A stretch of DNA of 9,060 bases from an uncultured Lachnospiraceae bacterium. GTDB taxonomy: Bacteria > Bacillota > Clostridia > Lachnospirales > Lachnospiraceae. Position 1 is the first letter of the stretch. Each line of letters starts with the position of its first letter. The translations under genes were made by a program, and so were the position numbers. The notes under the pieces are model-generated. The model saw only the letters and a list, made by a program, of their open reading frames with translations. It was not told the DNA's origin and ran no database searches. Below are positions 1 to 6,267 of this stretch, piece after piece. The stretch is taken from assembly GCA_947174985.1 (NCBI GenBank), contig CAMWLB010000113.1, positions 1 to 9,060 on the forward strand. Direction: 5' to 3'.

Positions 1-271
1 CGATACAATACTCGGATGTCCCTGTAGCACCGATTGCAGACAAATAAAAGGCAATTTCTTTTCCTTCATGACTGAATTTATAAATTGGAACCGCCCCATT
101 CGGCGCATTGATTTCAGTGATTTTCGTGCAAAAATAAGTGGTCAAAACTGTCTCGTAAATTTCTTTGGAAAAAATGATGATGCAGATATCGAGCATCTTT
201 TTTCTCTCTCCATAAAAATCTTTCAGTGTAAATATAGGCTCAGTTTTGTTGTCAAATGAATCCGTAATCAT
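1..271 (-). CDS. Nucleoside phosphorylase, N-terminal part (cut by window edge)
   Basis: The minus strand opens with ATG at 271 and reads through 90 codons without a stop to the window edge, so the C-terminal part lies outside. The N-terminus begins MITDSFDNKTEP and continues through LKDFYGE near residues 16-22, IIIFSKEIYETVL near 31-43, and PIYKFSHEGKEIAFYLSAIG near 66-85. I recognise this as the start of the clostridial uridine/purine nucleoside phosphorylase-like proteins (PNP_UDP superfamily), which split nucleosides with phosphate into base and ribose-1-phosphate in the cytoplasm during salvage. The catalytic and base-binding residues of the family lie further downstream and cannot be seen. 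An AAGGA motif 8 bases upstream supports the start. No clear promoter was found in the 122 bases before it. The family call rests on remembered N-terminal sequence, so substrate specificity is open. Confidence 0.72.
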   Translation of the reverse strand, partial: MITDSFDNKTEPIFTLKDFYGERKKMLDICIIIFSKEIYETVLTTYFCTKITEINAPNGAVPIYKFSHEGKEIAFYLSAIGATGTSEYCI

Positions 272-312
272 AATCTTAATCCTTTCCGTCAATGATAGAT
301 GGGCATCCGTTC

Positions 313-375
313 TACTCGCTCAACCCAATAAATTCAAATTCTCTGTAGCTTACTCGGCTCGATAAACTTGAATTT
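313..375. repeat. Short imperfect direct repeat with embedded 8-bp inverted repeat
   Basis: This lies in the 122-base gap between the DUF5808-like pseudogene and the nucleoside phosphorylase. On the plus strand TACTCG occurs at 313-318 and 351-356. Each copy is followed by a CTC and then a TAAA/AATT-rich tail, which makes an imperfect direct repeat with a period near 38. AAATTCAA (330-337) and TTGAATTT (368-375) form a perfect 8-bp inverted repeat around the second TACTCG. No tRNA, rRNA or terminator with a T-run was found. The segment could be a remnant of a small dispersed repeat or the 5' leader of the phosphorylase gene. The pairing is seen directly; any role is not. Confidence 0.35.
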
Positions 376-393
376 GCAGACTTCGTCTAGTAA

Positions 394-591
394 TCATAGT
401 ACGATCAAAAGTATAAGTGCTATAAACAATAATTCAGCACCCATAATAATCCAAGACCACTTATTTCCTAAATTCATAGTCCAAGAGCAAATCCCTTTTC
501 TTTTTACAAAAATATTCTAATCATCTGCATTTAGATATATACGTCCAGACATATGCTGATTGACCTCTTCTTGACTATACTTTCTTTTCAT
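394..591 (-). pseudogene. DUF5808-like small membrane protein interrupted by an in-frame TAG
   Basis: ATG at 591 follows an AGAGG motif 8 bases upstream and opens a 24-codon stretch ending GRIYLNADD. A TAG at 517-519 then interrupts the frame. The same frame continues for 40 sense codons, NIFVKRKGICSWTMNLGNKW followed by a hydrophobic segment (IIMGAELLFIALILLIVL), and stops at TGA (394-396). The pattern tyrosine-x-N-x-D-D, then IFVxKR, then W-T-x-N-x-GNxW is what I know from DUF5808 proteins, which lie near membrane segments in Firmicutes. Here it crosses the TAG as though one codon had mutated to stop. The total of 64 sense codons would make a one-membrane-segment protein of unknown function. 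It could be a recent pseudogene, a sequencing error, or a readthrough product. The TAG position and frame continuity are seen directly; the family is recalled. Confidence 0.62.
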
Positions 592-679
592 AACAGGTAC
601 CTCTGTTTACCAAATTCCAGTTTTCGTTCTAATTAACTTATTGTTCAATTCCGATTTTTCCAATTCTACAAACTTGAAG

Positions 680-1070
680 TTAACTCTGTAGCCATATATC
701 CATTTCATTCCTGTCAGGCTTTTCAAAAGTGGAATTCAGTTTCGTCCTCAGCTCGTCAACTACATAGTAGGCATTAACCCTGCCTGCTAATACATTTCTA
801 TTTCTTTCCTTTATTCGGCGCTCCCACTCTTTGTCGTCAATATCAATGTAATGAAATTCAAGTGATATATTTCTAGAACAATAAAACTCCCTTGCAAATT
901 CTCTCTCTTTTCGCATAATCATCATGCTTTTCTCCCGCATCCTGTCCAAACAATGCAAGAGTTATTTCATCAACAGATAGAATGACTGCTTTGTGTTCTT
1001 TTCTTAACGTTTCAGCGTAAATGATTTTGCCACTGCATAATTTCCCACACACCAGAAAGACCCTTGCCAT
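680..1070 (-). pseudogene. P-loop kinase/ATPase (AAA_33-like), frameshifted and internally deleted
   Basis: The N-terminal part starts at ATG 1070 (MARVFLVCGKLCSGK) and runs through LSVDEITLALFG to TAG at 873-875. Homology then moves to another frame, beginning near EFAREFYCSRNISLEFHYID and ending with EKPDRNEMDIWLQS at TAA 680-682. This matches the small P-loop NTPases of the AAA_33/zeta-toxin-like type that phosphorylate small molecules or nucleotides. The Walker A reads GKLCSGKII, so the usual Thr after Lys is Ile. From memory of intact relatives, about 30 residues carrying a conserved LDWGFW region should lie between DDYxKR and FAREFY. They are absent, and the remaining 391 bases are not a multiple of three. 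The joint lies near 900-912, in a GA-rich run. Ribosome binding upstream is unclear (a seven-G run). The altered Walker A, the deletion and the frameshift together indicate a dead gene. Confidence 0.8.
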
Positions 1071-1188
1071 AAAAAGGCCCCCCCAAATTGTCTATTTGTA
1101 AATAGTTAAGAAATTTATTTTTCCGTATGCCCCAATATCCCCTGATCCGGCACGTTCCATAGCGGATAATAAGCAGTCCTCTGATAAA
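1071..1188. other. Intergenic segment downstream of the fructokinase gene
   Basis: This 118-base gap lies after the ROK gene stop and before the kinase pseudogene. I found no hairpin followed by a T-run that would qualify as a terminator for the ROK transcript. On the minus strand a short open stretch reads YYPLWNVPDQGILGHTEK before a TAA. It has no start codon of its own, so it could be a gene remnant or part of a dispersed repeat. A run of seven G on the minus strand (plus-strand C at about 1078-1084) sits just upstream of the pseudogene start. Nothing else is supportable here. Confidence 0.4.
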
Positions 1189-2061
1189 TTACTCTTCCAC
1201 TGCCAGCAGTGCCAGCCTGATACAGCCCATAACGCCCTGATTGTCATGTAAGCTTGCCGGTACAATATAGTGTTCTACATCATGAACTTCTTCTGTTCTG
1301 ATATAGTCCGCCAAAAGCTCCGTGAATTTTTTCCGAATCAGGGGAATCAGCGAAGGCTGCTTTAACACGCCGCCACCCAGTACAATGCGCTCCGGTGACA
1401 GTATCATACAGTAATTTACACATGCCTGCGCAATATAGTAGCTTTCTATTTCCCAGACCTCTTCCCTGTCCGTCAGGGTATCGCCCTTGCTGCCCCAGCG
1501 CTTCTCTAAAGCAGGACCGGCTGCAAGTCCTTCCAAACAGTCTTTGTGAAAAGGACACCATCCCTCGTAGGTATCATCCGGATGCCGCCTCATCAAAATA
1601 TGTCCCGCCTCCGGATGCATCATGCCGTGCAGCAGTCTTCCTTCTGAATAGACGCCCACGCCGATACCCGTGCCGACTGTGATATAAATGCTGTTTTGCA
1701 GTCCTTTTGTGATACCGTAAAACGCTTCTCCCAAAGCGGCGGCGTTGACGTCCGTGTCAAAGCCCACCGGACAGTGAAGCGCTTTTTCAAATTCTCCCAC
1801 GATGTTATAATTCTGCCATGCCAGCTTTGGCGTGGAAGTAATATAGCCATAGGTTTTACTTCCCTTTTTCGGGTCGATGGGACCAAAGCAGCCGATGCCC
1901 AGCGCCTCCACCTCTTCCCTTTGGAAAAATGAAATCATCTGCGGCATGGTCTCCTCCGGCGTGGTGGTGGGGAAAACCTCCCGTTTTAAAATTTCTCCGT
2001 TTTCATTGCCGACCGCGCACACCATCTTGGTTCCGCCAGCTTCCAGCGCTCCTATCCTCAT
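1189..2061 (-). CDS. scrK: ROK-family fructokinase (zinc-type)
   Basis: This 290-residue protein should phosphorylate fructose with ATP to fructose-6-phosphate in the cytoplasm (ROK family, ScrK/YdhR type). Visible motifs are the N-terminal phosphate loop GALEAGGTK (residues 4-12), GCFGPID (58-63), the sugar-binding and catalytic DTDVNAAALGE with Asp104 as likely base, GTGIGVGV (130-137), and LGGGV near 228-232. A Cys/His cluster typical of the zinc-binding fructokinases is present: His154 in HPEAGH, then Cys169, His172 and Cys175 in CPFHKDC, followed by LEGLAAGPALEKRWG. Length is normal. I chose ATG 2061 over the in-frame GTG at 2067 because the AGGAG ribosome site (2067-2071) overlaps that GTG and sits 5 bases before the ATG. 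A small hairpin (GCAGC/GCTGC, 2076-2093) precedes the site. The gene lies 79 bases after the membrane-protein gene with no promoter seen, so read-through is likely. Activity on mannose or another hexose cannot be excluded. Confidence 0.87.
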   Translation of the reverse strand: MRIGALEAGGTKMVCAVGNENGEILKREVFPTTTPEETMPQMISFFQREEVEALGIGCFGPIDPKKGSKTYGYITSTPKLAWQNYNIVGEFEKALHCPVGFDTDVNAAALGEAFYGITKGLQNSIYITVGTGIGVGVYSEGRLLHGMMHPEAGHILMRRHPDDTYEGWCPFHKDCLEGLAAGPALEKRWGSKGDTLTDREEVWEIESYYIAQACVNYCMILSPERIVLGGGVLKQPSLIPLIRKKFTELLADYIRTEEVHDVEHYIVPASLHDNQGVMGCIRLALLAVEE

Positions 2062-2140
2062 AAGCACTCCTTTCCGCAGCTTTTTTCTGCTGCCCTTTGT
2101 GTTACCTCAATTCGCATTTGCTCTTCTGCAGGCTTATCCA

Positions 2141-2533
2141 TCATAAGGACCGAATCAAAAGCACAAAATAAACGCACAGCGCCACGGATATAACGCTCAG
2201 CACAAGATTCAGAACCGCCGCTATCCGCCAGCTTCTCTCCGCTTTTCTTTCTTGCGCCGTCATTTCCTGCCCTTTTACAGACGAAGAACCGGAAGTCACC
2301 ACATCATATTTCCGCTTCAGCACCACGCTTGCAATTCCCGTAATCAGTCCCACAATCGGCGCGATAAACGAAAGCGCCATAAACATAATCCCTGTCACCA
2401 CCCCGATACGCAGCAAGGCCGGCTGCGTCAGGTGAAATATCTGCCCCACGCACCAGAACAAGGCAATACCAAGCATCAGACCATACATGCCAAGCGGTAC
2501 TAACAGCAGTTTGTAGTGCGTTTTCTTTTTCAT
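2141..2533 (-). CDS. Small multi-pass membrane protein of unknown function
   Basis: I do not recognise a named family for this 130-residue protein. It starts MKKKTHYKLL and has hydrophobic spans near residues 9-30, 42-72 (long enough for one or two helices) and 103-127. A polar, charged loop with a Gly/Ser run and KGQEMTAQERKAER lies near 73-101. There is no cleavable signal peptide and no catalytic motif. I chose ATG 2533 because a purine-rich AGGGGG motif lies just upstream; an in-frame upstream start would overlap the exporter gene. The start is 13 bases after the stop of the ABC exporter subunit at 2547, so it is probably cotranscribed and may assist or regulate that pump. It could equally be an unrelated membrane protein that only shares the transcript. 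Confidence 0.72.
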   Translation of the reverse strand: MKKKTHYKLLLVPLGMYGLMLGIALFWCVGQIFHLTQPALLRIGVVTGIMFMALSFIAPIVGLITGIASVVLKRKYDVVTSGSSSVKGQEMTAQERKAERSWRIAAVLNLVLSVISVALCVYFVLLIRSL

Positions 2534-2546
2534 CCTTGGTTCCCCC

Positions 2547-4385
2547 TTACGAAGCAAATTTCCCCGTATAAAGCTGATAATACTTACCTTTCTCCGCAAT
2601 CAGCTCCTCATGGTTTCCTTTTTCAATGATGCGTCCCTGCTCCATAACCATGATGCAATCGGCATTTCTGATGGTGGAAAGCCTGTGGGCAATGACAAAG
2701 GTGGTCCTGCCCTGCATCAGGCGATCCATACCTTCCTGCACCAGTTTTTCTGTACGGGTATCGATGGAGGAGGTTGCCTCGTCCAGTATCAGTACGGGCG
2801 GATCCGCCACCGCTGCCCTCGCAATGGCAAGAAGCTGCCGCTGCCCCTGACTTAAGTTACTGCCGTCACCGGTAAGAAGCGTTTGATAGCCATCGGGCAG
2901 ACGGGTGATAAAGCTGTCTGCATTTGCCAGCTTTGCAGCGTCGATGCACTCTTCATCCGTCGCCTCAAGCCTGCCGTAACGAATATTTTCCATAACCGTA
3001 CCGGTAAACAGGTGGGTATCCTGCAGCACAATGCCAAGTGAACGGCGCAAATCCGCTTTCTTTATCTTGTTGATGTTGATACCGTCGTAACGGATCTTAC
3101 CGTCCTGTATGTCATAGAAACGGTTAATCAGATTGGTAATAGTGGTCTTGCCCGCGCCTGTGCTTCCCACAAAGGCAATTTTCTGCCCCGGTGTGGCAAA
3201 CATTTTAATGTTGTACAATACCTGTTTTTTCTCGTCATAGCCGAAATCCACGTCATCAAACACCACATCACCCGTCAAAGGCGTATAGGTAACGGTGCCT
3301 TCCGCCTTATGCGGATGCTTCCACGCCCAAAAACCGGTTCTCTCCGCCACTTCCTTTATCTCGCCATCCGCCTCTCTTTCGGCGTTGACAAGCTCCACAT
3401 AGCCCTCGTCCGGCTCCGGTTCTGCGTCCATCAGCTCAAACACACGCCTTGCGCCCGCCTGCGCCATAACGATGGAATTTATCTGCTGACTTATCTGCGT
3501 AATAGGCTGGGAAAAATTTCTGTTCAAGGTAAGAAATGAGATAAGCGCGCCCAGCGTGAGTCCCATATAACCGTTTACTGCCAGCACCGCACCCAGCACC
3601 GCACAGAGTACATAGCTGATGTTACTGATATTACCATTTATCGGCATCATGATGTTGGCGAATTTGTTGGCATTGTCCGCACTGTCCCTGAGCTGCTCGT
3701 TAATCTTTCGAAACTCCTCCAGACTTTTTTCCTCGTGGCAGAATACCTTTACCACTTTCTGTCCTTCCATCATTTCCTCGATATAGCCGTTTACCTGTCC
3801 AAGGTCTTTTTGCTGCGCACGGAAATAGTATCCTGATTTTTTGCTCAGACGTTTTGTGGTAAAGAGCATAATTCCCACCATAACAAGGGAAAGCCCCGTA
3901 AGCAAAATATTGTTGGTAATCATACCATAAAATACGCTGACTATCGTAACGGCACAATTGATTGTCTGCGGCATGCTCTGACTGATAAGCTGGCGCAGGG
4001 TATCTACGTCGTTGGTATAAACCGACATGATATCGCCATGCGCATGAGTATCAAAATACCGAATCGGCAGCGACTCCATTTTGCTAAAAAGCGCTTTCCG
4101 CAGATTCCGCATGGTACCCTGCGTTACATTTACCATAATACGGTTGTAGAGATAGGTACAAAGAACACCGACTGCAAAATATCCTGCAAGCTGTGCCAAT
4201 GCCAGAAAAAGCCCCCCGAAATCAGGATTTTCGCTGCCAACCATCGGCTTAATATAATCGTCTATCAGTACTTCTATAAAGGTCAGCCCCTTTAAATTTG
4301 TAAACGCCGCAAGCACAATACACAGCACTACGACAATACAGGAAAATTTATAGTCCTTCCAGACATATTTAAGCACTCTTTTCAT
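2547..4385 (-). CDS. Heterodimeric ABC exporter, canonical (TM288/BmrD-like) subunit, second pair
   Basis: This 612-residue half-transporter joins a six-helix membrane domain (helices near 14-38, 58-82, 142-158, 160-178, 250-272, 276-290) to an ATPase domain. Walker A GSTGAGKT is at 407-414, the Q-loop Gln at 455, the signature LSQGQ at 511-515, Walker B VLILDE at 531-536 with catalytic Glu536, the D-loop SSID at 539-542 and the H-loop His567. It thus supplies the complete Walker B/H-loop half of the working site, while its altered signature (Q for the first G of LSGGQ) faces the partner's degenerate site, as in TM287/288 and BmrCD. A linker insertion of about 35-40 residues (near 325-372, with GFWAWKHPH) separates the two domains and is absent from the paralogue at 6268-8151. 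ATG 4385 overlaps the partner's TGA (TGATG), and AGGAGG lies 9 bases upstream. It likely exports drugs, peptides or lipids across the cytoplasmic membrane; substrate unknown. Confidence 0.95.
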   Translation of the reverse strand: MKRVLKYVWKDYKFSCIVVVLCIVLAAFTNLKGLTFIEVLIDDYIKPMVGSENPDFGGLFLALAQLAGYFAVGVLCTYLYNRIMVNVTQGTMRNLRKALFSKMESLPIRYFDTHAHGDIMSVYTNDVDTLRQLISQSMPQTINCAVTIVSVFYGMITNNILLTGLSLVMVGIMLFTTKRLSKKSGYYFRAQQKDLGQVNGYIEEMMEGQKVVKVFCHEEKSLEEFRKINEQLRDSADNANKFANIMMPINGNISNISYVLCAVLGAVLAVNGYMGLTLGALISFLTLNRNFSQPITQISQQINSIVMAQAGARRVFELMDAEPEPDEGYVELVNAEREADGEIKEVAERTGFWAWKHPHKAEGTVTYTPLTGDVVFDDVDFGYDEKKQVLYNIKMFATPGQKIAFVGSTGAGKTTITNLINRFYDIQDGKIRYDGININKIKKADLRRSLGIVLQDTHLFTGTVMENIRYGRLEATDEECIDAAKLANADSFITRLPDGYQTLLTGDGSNLSQGQRQLLAIARAAVADPPVLILDEATSSIDTRTEKLVQEGMDRLMQGRTTFVIAHRLSTIRNADCIMVMEQGRIIEKGNHEELIAEKGKYYQLYTGKFAS

Positions 4386-6139
4386 CAGCCTTCACCTCCT
4401 GCCGCTTCGTCGAAATCTCCGCCGCCCTTTACCTGCGTCTCATAAATATCTTTGTATATCTCATTGGAAGCAAGCAGCTCCTCATGTGTGCCGAAGCCGT
4501 CGATTCTGCCGTCTTCCAGCACCAGAATCCGGTCCGCCTCCTGCACGCTCGAGATACGCTGCGCGATAATAAGCTTTGTGGTTCCCGGGATACTTTTTGC
4601 AAAAGCACTCCTGATTTTTGCGTCCGTGGCAGTATCCACTGCACTGGTGGAATCGTCCAGTATCAGTATTTTCGGTTTCTTTAACAGTGCCCTTGCAATA
4701 CAGAGACGCTGCTTCTGCCCGCCTGACACATTGGTACCGCCCTGCTCAATATAGGTATTATACCCATCGGGAAGCTGCCGGATAAACTCGTCCGCACAAG
4801 CCTGCATACAAGCCTCGCGGCACTCCTCCTCCGTGGCGTCCTCTTTTCCCCAGCGCAGGTTTTCTAAAATAGTACCTGAGAACAGCACATTTTTCTGAAG
4901 CACCACAGCTACATTGTCACGCAGCACTTCCATGTCATATTCCCTTACGTCGCGTCCGCCCACGCAGACAGAGCCCCCCGTTACATCATAGAGACGGCTT
5001 ATCAGGCTTACCAGACTGGATTTACCGCAGCCCGTGCCGCCGATAATGCCGATGGTTTCTCCTGACTTAATATGCAGCTCAATATCCTTCAAAGTCTCAT
5101 TCTCACTGCTCTGCTTGTAGGAAAAGGACACGGCGTTAAAATCAATGCTGCCGTCTGCAACCTCCATAATGGGATTTTCCCCATTCTGCAAATCCGGCTC
5201 CTCCGTAAGAACCTCCACAATACGCTTGGCGCTTGCCGTACTCAAAGTCAGCATGACAAAAATCATGGAAAGCATCATAAGAGACATCAGGATTCCCATG
5301 ATATAGCTGAACATGGAAGTCAGCTCACCTGTTGTCATGCTTCCGGCTACTATGTACTTTGAGCCAAACCATGACAGCGCAAGGACACATCCGTAAATCG
5401 TTATCATCATAACCGGATTGTTAAGCACTACGACGCTTTCCGCTTTGGAAAACAGCTTATAGAGATTTTCTGCCGCGCTCGTAAACTTACTCTTCTCATA
5501 ATCCTCGCGCACATAGGATTTTACCACCCTTATCGCCGTTACATTTTCCTGCACGCTGGCATTCAAATCGTCGTATTTCTTAAACACCACATCAAAAATT
5601 TTCATCGCCGTGAGCACAATGGAAATGAGAACAATTCCAAGGAATATGATTGCCACCACGAAAATCAGGCTCATTCTGACATGGATAAAAAAGCACATGA
5701 ACATACTGCAGATCAGCATAAGAGGTGCACGCACCGCGATGCGAATCACCATCTGGTATGCATTCTGTATGTTTGTAACATCGGTTGTCATACGAGTGAC
5801 CAGACCCGCCGTACTGAATTTATCAATGTTGGAAAAAGAAAAACGCTGTATGTTTTCATACATGCTGTCGCGGAGATTGCAGGCAAAACCTGCCGAAGCC
5901 GCAGCCGCATATTTTCCTGCCAGTATACCAAACAGCAGGCTGAACATAGCCATCACCAGCATAATCGCGCCATACCGGTAAACCGCCTGCATATTGCCCC
6001 CATCGATTCCCTTGTCAACAATCGCCGCTATTACATAGGGAATCAAAACCTCCATGATTACCTCAAGCGTTGCAAACAAAGGCGTTAAGAGCGAAGGCTT
6101 CTTATACTGCTTTACTTGCTTTAAAATTGTACGAATCAT
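4385..6139 (-). CDS. Heterodimeric ABC exporter, degenerate-site (TM287/BmrC-like) subunit, second pair
   Basis: This is a 584-residue half-transporter with membrane helices near residues 17-40, 56-78, 132-152, 155-178, 240-260 and 275-299, and an ATPase domain. Walker A GGTGCGKS lies at 367-374, Gln415 is the Q-loop, the signature VSGGQ is at 471-475, and Walker B ILILDD at 491-496 has Asp496 where the catalytic Glu should be. The H-loop has Gln527 (IIAQR) for His. Asp plus Gln is the known mark of the non-hydrolysing site in heterodimeric exporters. Its intact SGGQ signature should complete the active site on its partner. I start it at ATG 6139 because GGAGG lies 7 bases upstream and the protein then begins MIRTILKQVK, as in relatives. 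An in-frame extension to 6244 would overlap the candidate promoter. The C-terminus is a flexible Gly/acidic tail (GGGDFDEAAGGEG). Partner: the gene at 2547-4385. Confidence 0.95.
   Translation of the reverse strand: MIRTILKQVKQYKKPSLLTPLFATLEVIMEVLIPYVIAAIVDKGIDGGNMQAVYRYGAIMLVMAMFSLLFGILAGKYAAAASAGFACNLRDSMYENIQRFSFSNIDKFSTAGLVTRMTTDVTNIQNAYQMVIRIAVRAPLMLICSMFMCFFIHVRMSLIFVVAIIFLGIVLISIVLTAMKIFDVVFKKYDDLNASVQENVTAIRVVKSYVREDYEKSKFTSAAENLYKLFSKAESVVVLNNPVMMITIYGCVLALSWFGSKYIVAGSMTTGELTSMFSYIMGILMSLMMLSMIFVMLTLSTASAKRIVEVLTEEPDLQNGENPIMEVADGSIDFNAVSFSYKQSSENETLKDIELHIKSGETIGIIGGTGCGKSSLVSLISRLYDVTGGSVCVGGRDVREYDMEVLRDNVAVVLQKNVLFSGTILENLRWGKEDATEEECREACMQACADEFIRQLPDGYNTYIEQGGTNVSGGQKQRLCIARALLKKPKILILDDSTSAVDTATDAKIRSAFAKSIPGTTKLIIAQRISSVQEADRILVLEDGRIDGFGTHEELLASNEIYKDIYETQVKGGGDFDEAAGGEG
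4395..4400 (-). promoter_or_regulatory. Ribosome binding site inside the 3' end of the upstream gene
   Basis: A perfect AGGAGG on the minus strand lies 9 bases before ATG 4385. It falls within the last codons of the preceding subunit, so that protein's Gly/Glu tail (GGEG) is partly set by this site. With the TGATG overlap it points to coupled translation and balanced production of the two partners. Confidence 0.8.
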
Positions 6140-6146
6140 GTTTGTA

Positions 6147-6151
6147 CCTCC
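6147..6151 (-). promoter_or_regulatory. Ribosome binding site that fixes the start at 6139
   Basis: GGAGG on the minus strand, 7 bases before ATG 6139. It supports the 584-residue product over the 35-residue longer reading frame that opens at 6244, whose extra residues (WQKEKQDGG and upstream) do not resemble a membrane-transporter N-terminus. Confidence 0.8.
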
Positions 6152-6183
6152 GTCCTGCTTTTCTTTCTGCCATAAGACATAAA

Positions 6184-6209
6184 GAATATGTTTCACAAAG
6201 TGCATATTC
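6184..6209. promoter_or_regulatory. Operator-like inverted repeat between the two exporter pairs
   Basis: GAATATG and CATATTC form a perfect 7-bp inverted repeat (6184-6190 and 6203-6209) with a 12-base spacer. Within the spacer CAC and GTG can also pair around TTT. The repeat begins one base after the candidate -10 box, so it would cover the transcription start. That is a usual place for a MarR-, TetR- or GntR-type repressor site, and alternatively it could fold as an RNA hairpin in the 5' leader. The symmetry is seen directly; the regulatory role is inferred. Confidence 0.45.
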
Positions 6210-6210
6210 C

Positions 6211-6239
6211 ACTGTAACGCAAAAAAATTTATATGTAAA
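6211..6239 (-). promoter_or_regulatory. Candidate sigma-A-type promoter for the second exporter pair
   Basis: On the minus strand TTTACA (6234-6239, five of six matches to TTGACA) and TACAGT (6211-6216, four of six matches to TATAAT) are separated by 17 bases. The sequence between and upstream is strongly AT-rich. It sits in the only sizeable gap of the exporter cluster, after the first pair and 71 bases before the next start codon. The -10 match is moderate, so confidence is limited. Confidence 0.42.
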
Positions 6240-6267
6240 GTCAAAATATTCTTAATAAAATAATACT

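Noticed and set aside
68..259. Plus-strand open frame of 63 codons near the left edge
   Set aside because: It is antisense to the nucleoside phosphorylase N-terminus, which has a good ribosome site and family-like sequence.
517..519. TAG as a pyrrolysine codon
   Set aside because: No pyrrolysine machinery is visible and the rest of the locus is decayed; a nonsense mutation is simpler.
364..678. AAACTTGAA direct repeats at 364-372 and 670-678 flanking the DUF5808-like pseudogene
   Set aside because: A 9-base match in AT-rich DNA is likely by chance, and no transposase or terminal inverted repeats are present.
2062..2140. Terminator between the membrane protein and fructokinase genes
   Set aside because: The only hairpin (GCAGC/GCTGC, 2076-2093) is short and on the minus strand is not followed by a T-run.
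2534..2599. 22-residue N-terminal extension of the small membrane protein
   Set aside because: It would overlap the coding end of the exporter gene by more than 50 bases and has no ribosome site; ATG 2533 has one.
6140..6244. 35-residue N-terminal extension of the second degenerate subunit
   Set aside because: It lacks a ribosome site, overlaps the candidate promoter and palindrome, and the internal ATG at 6139 has GGAGG at the right distance and the expected N-terminus.
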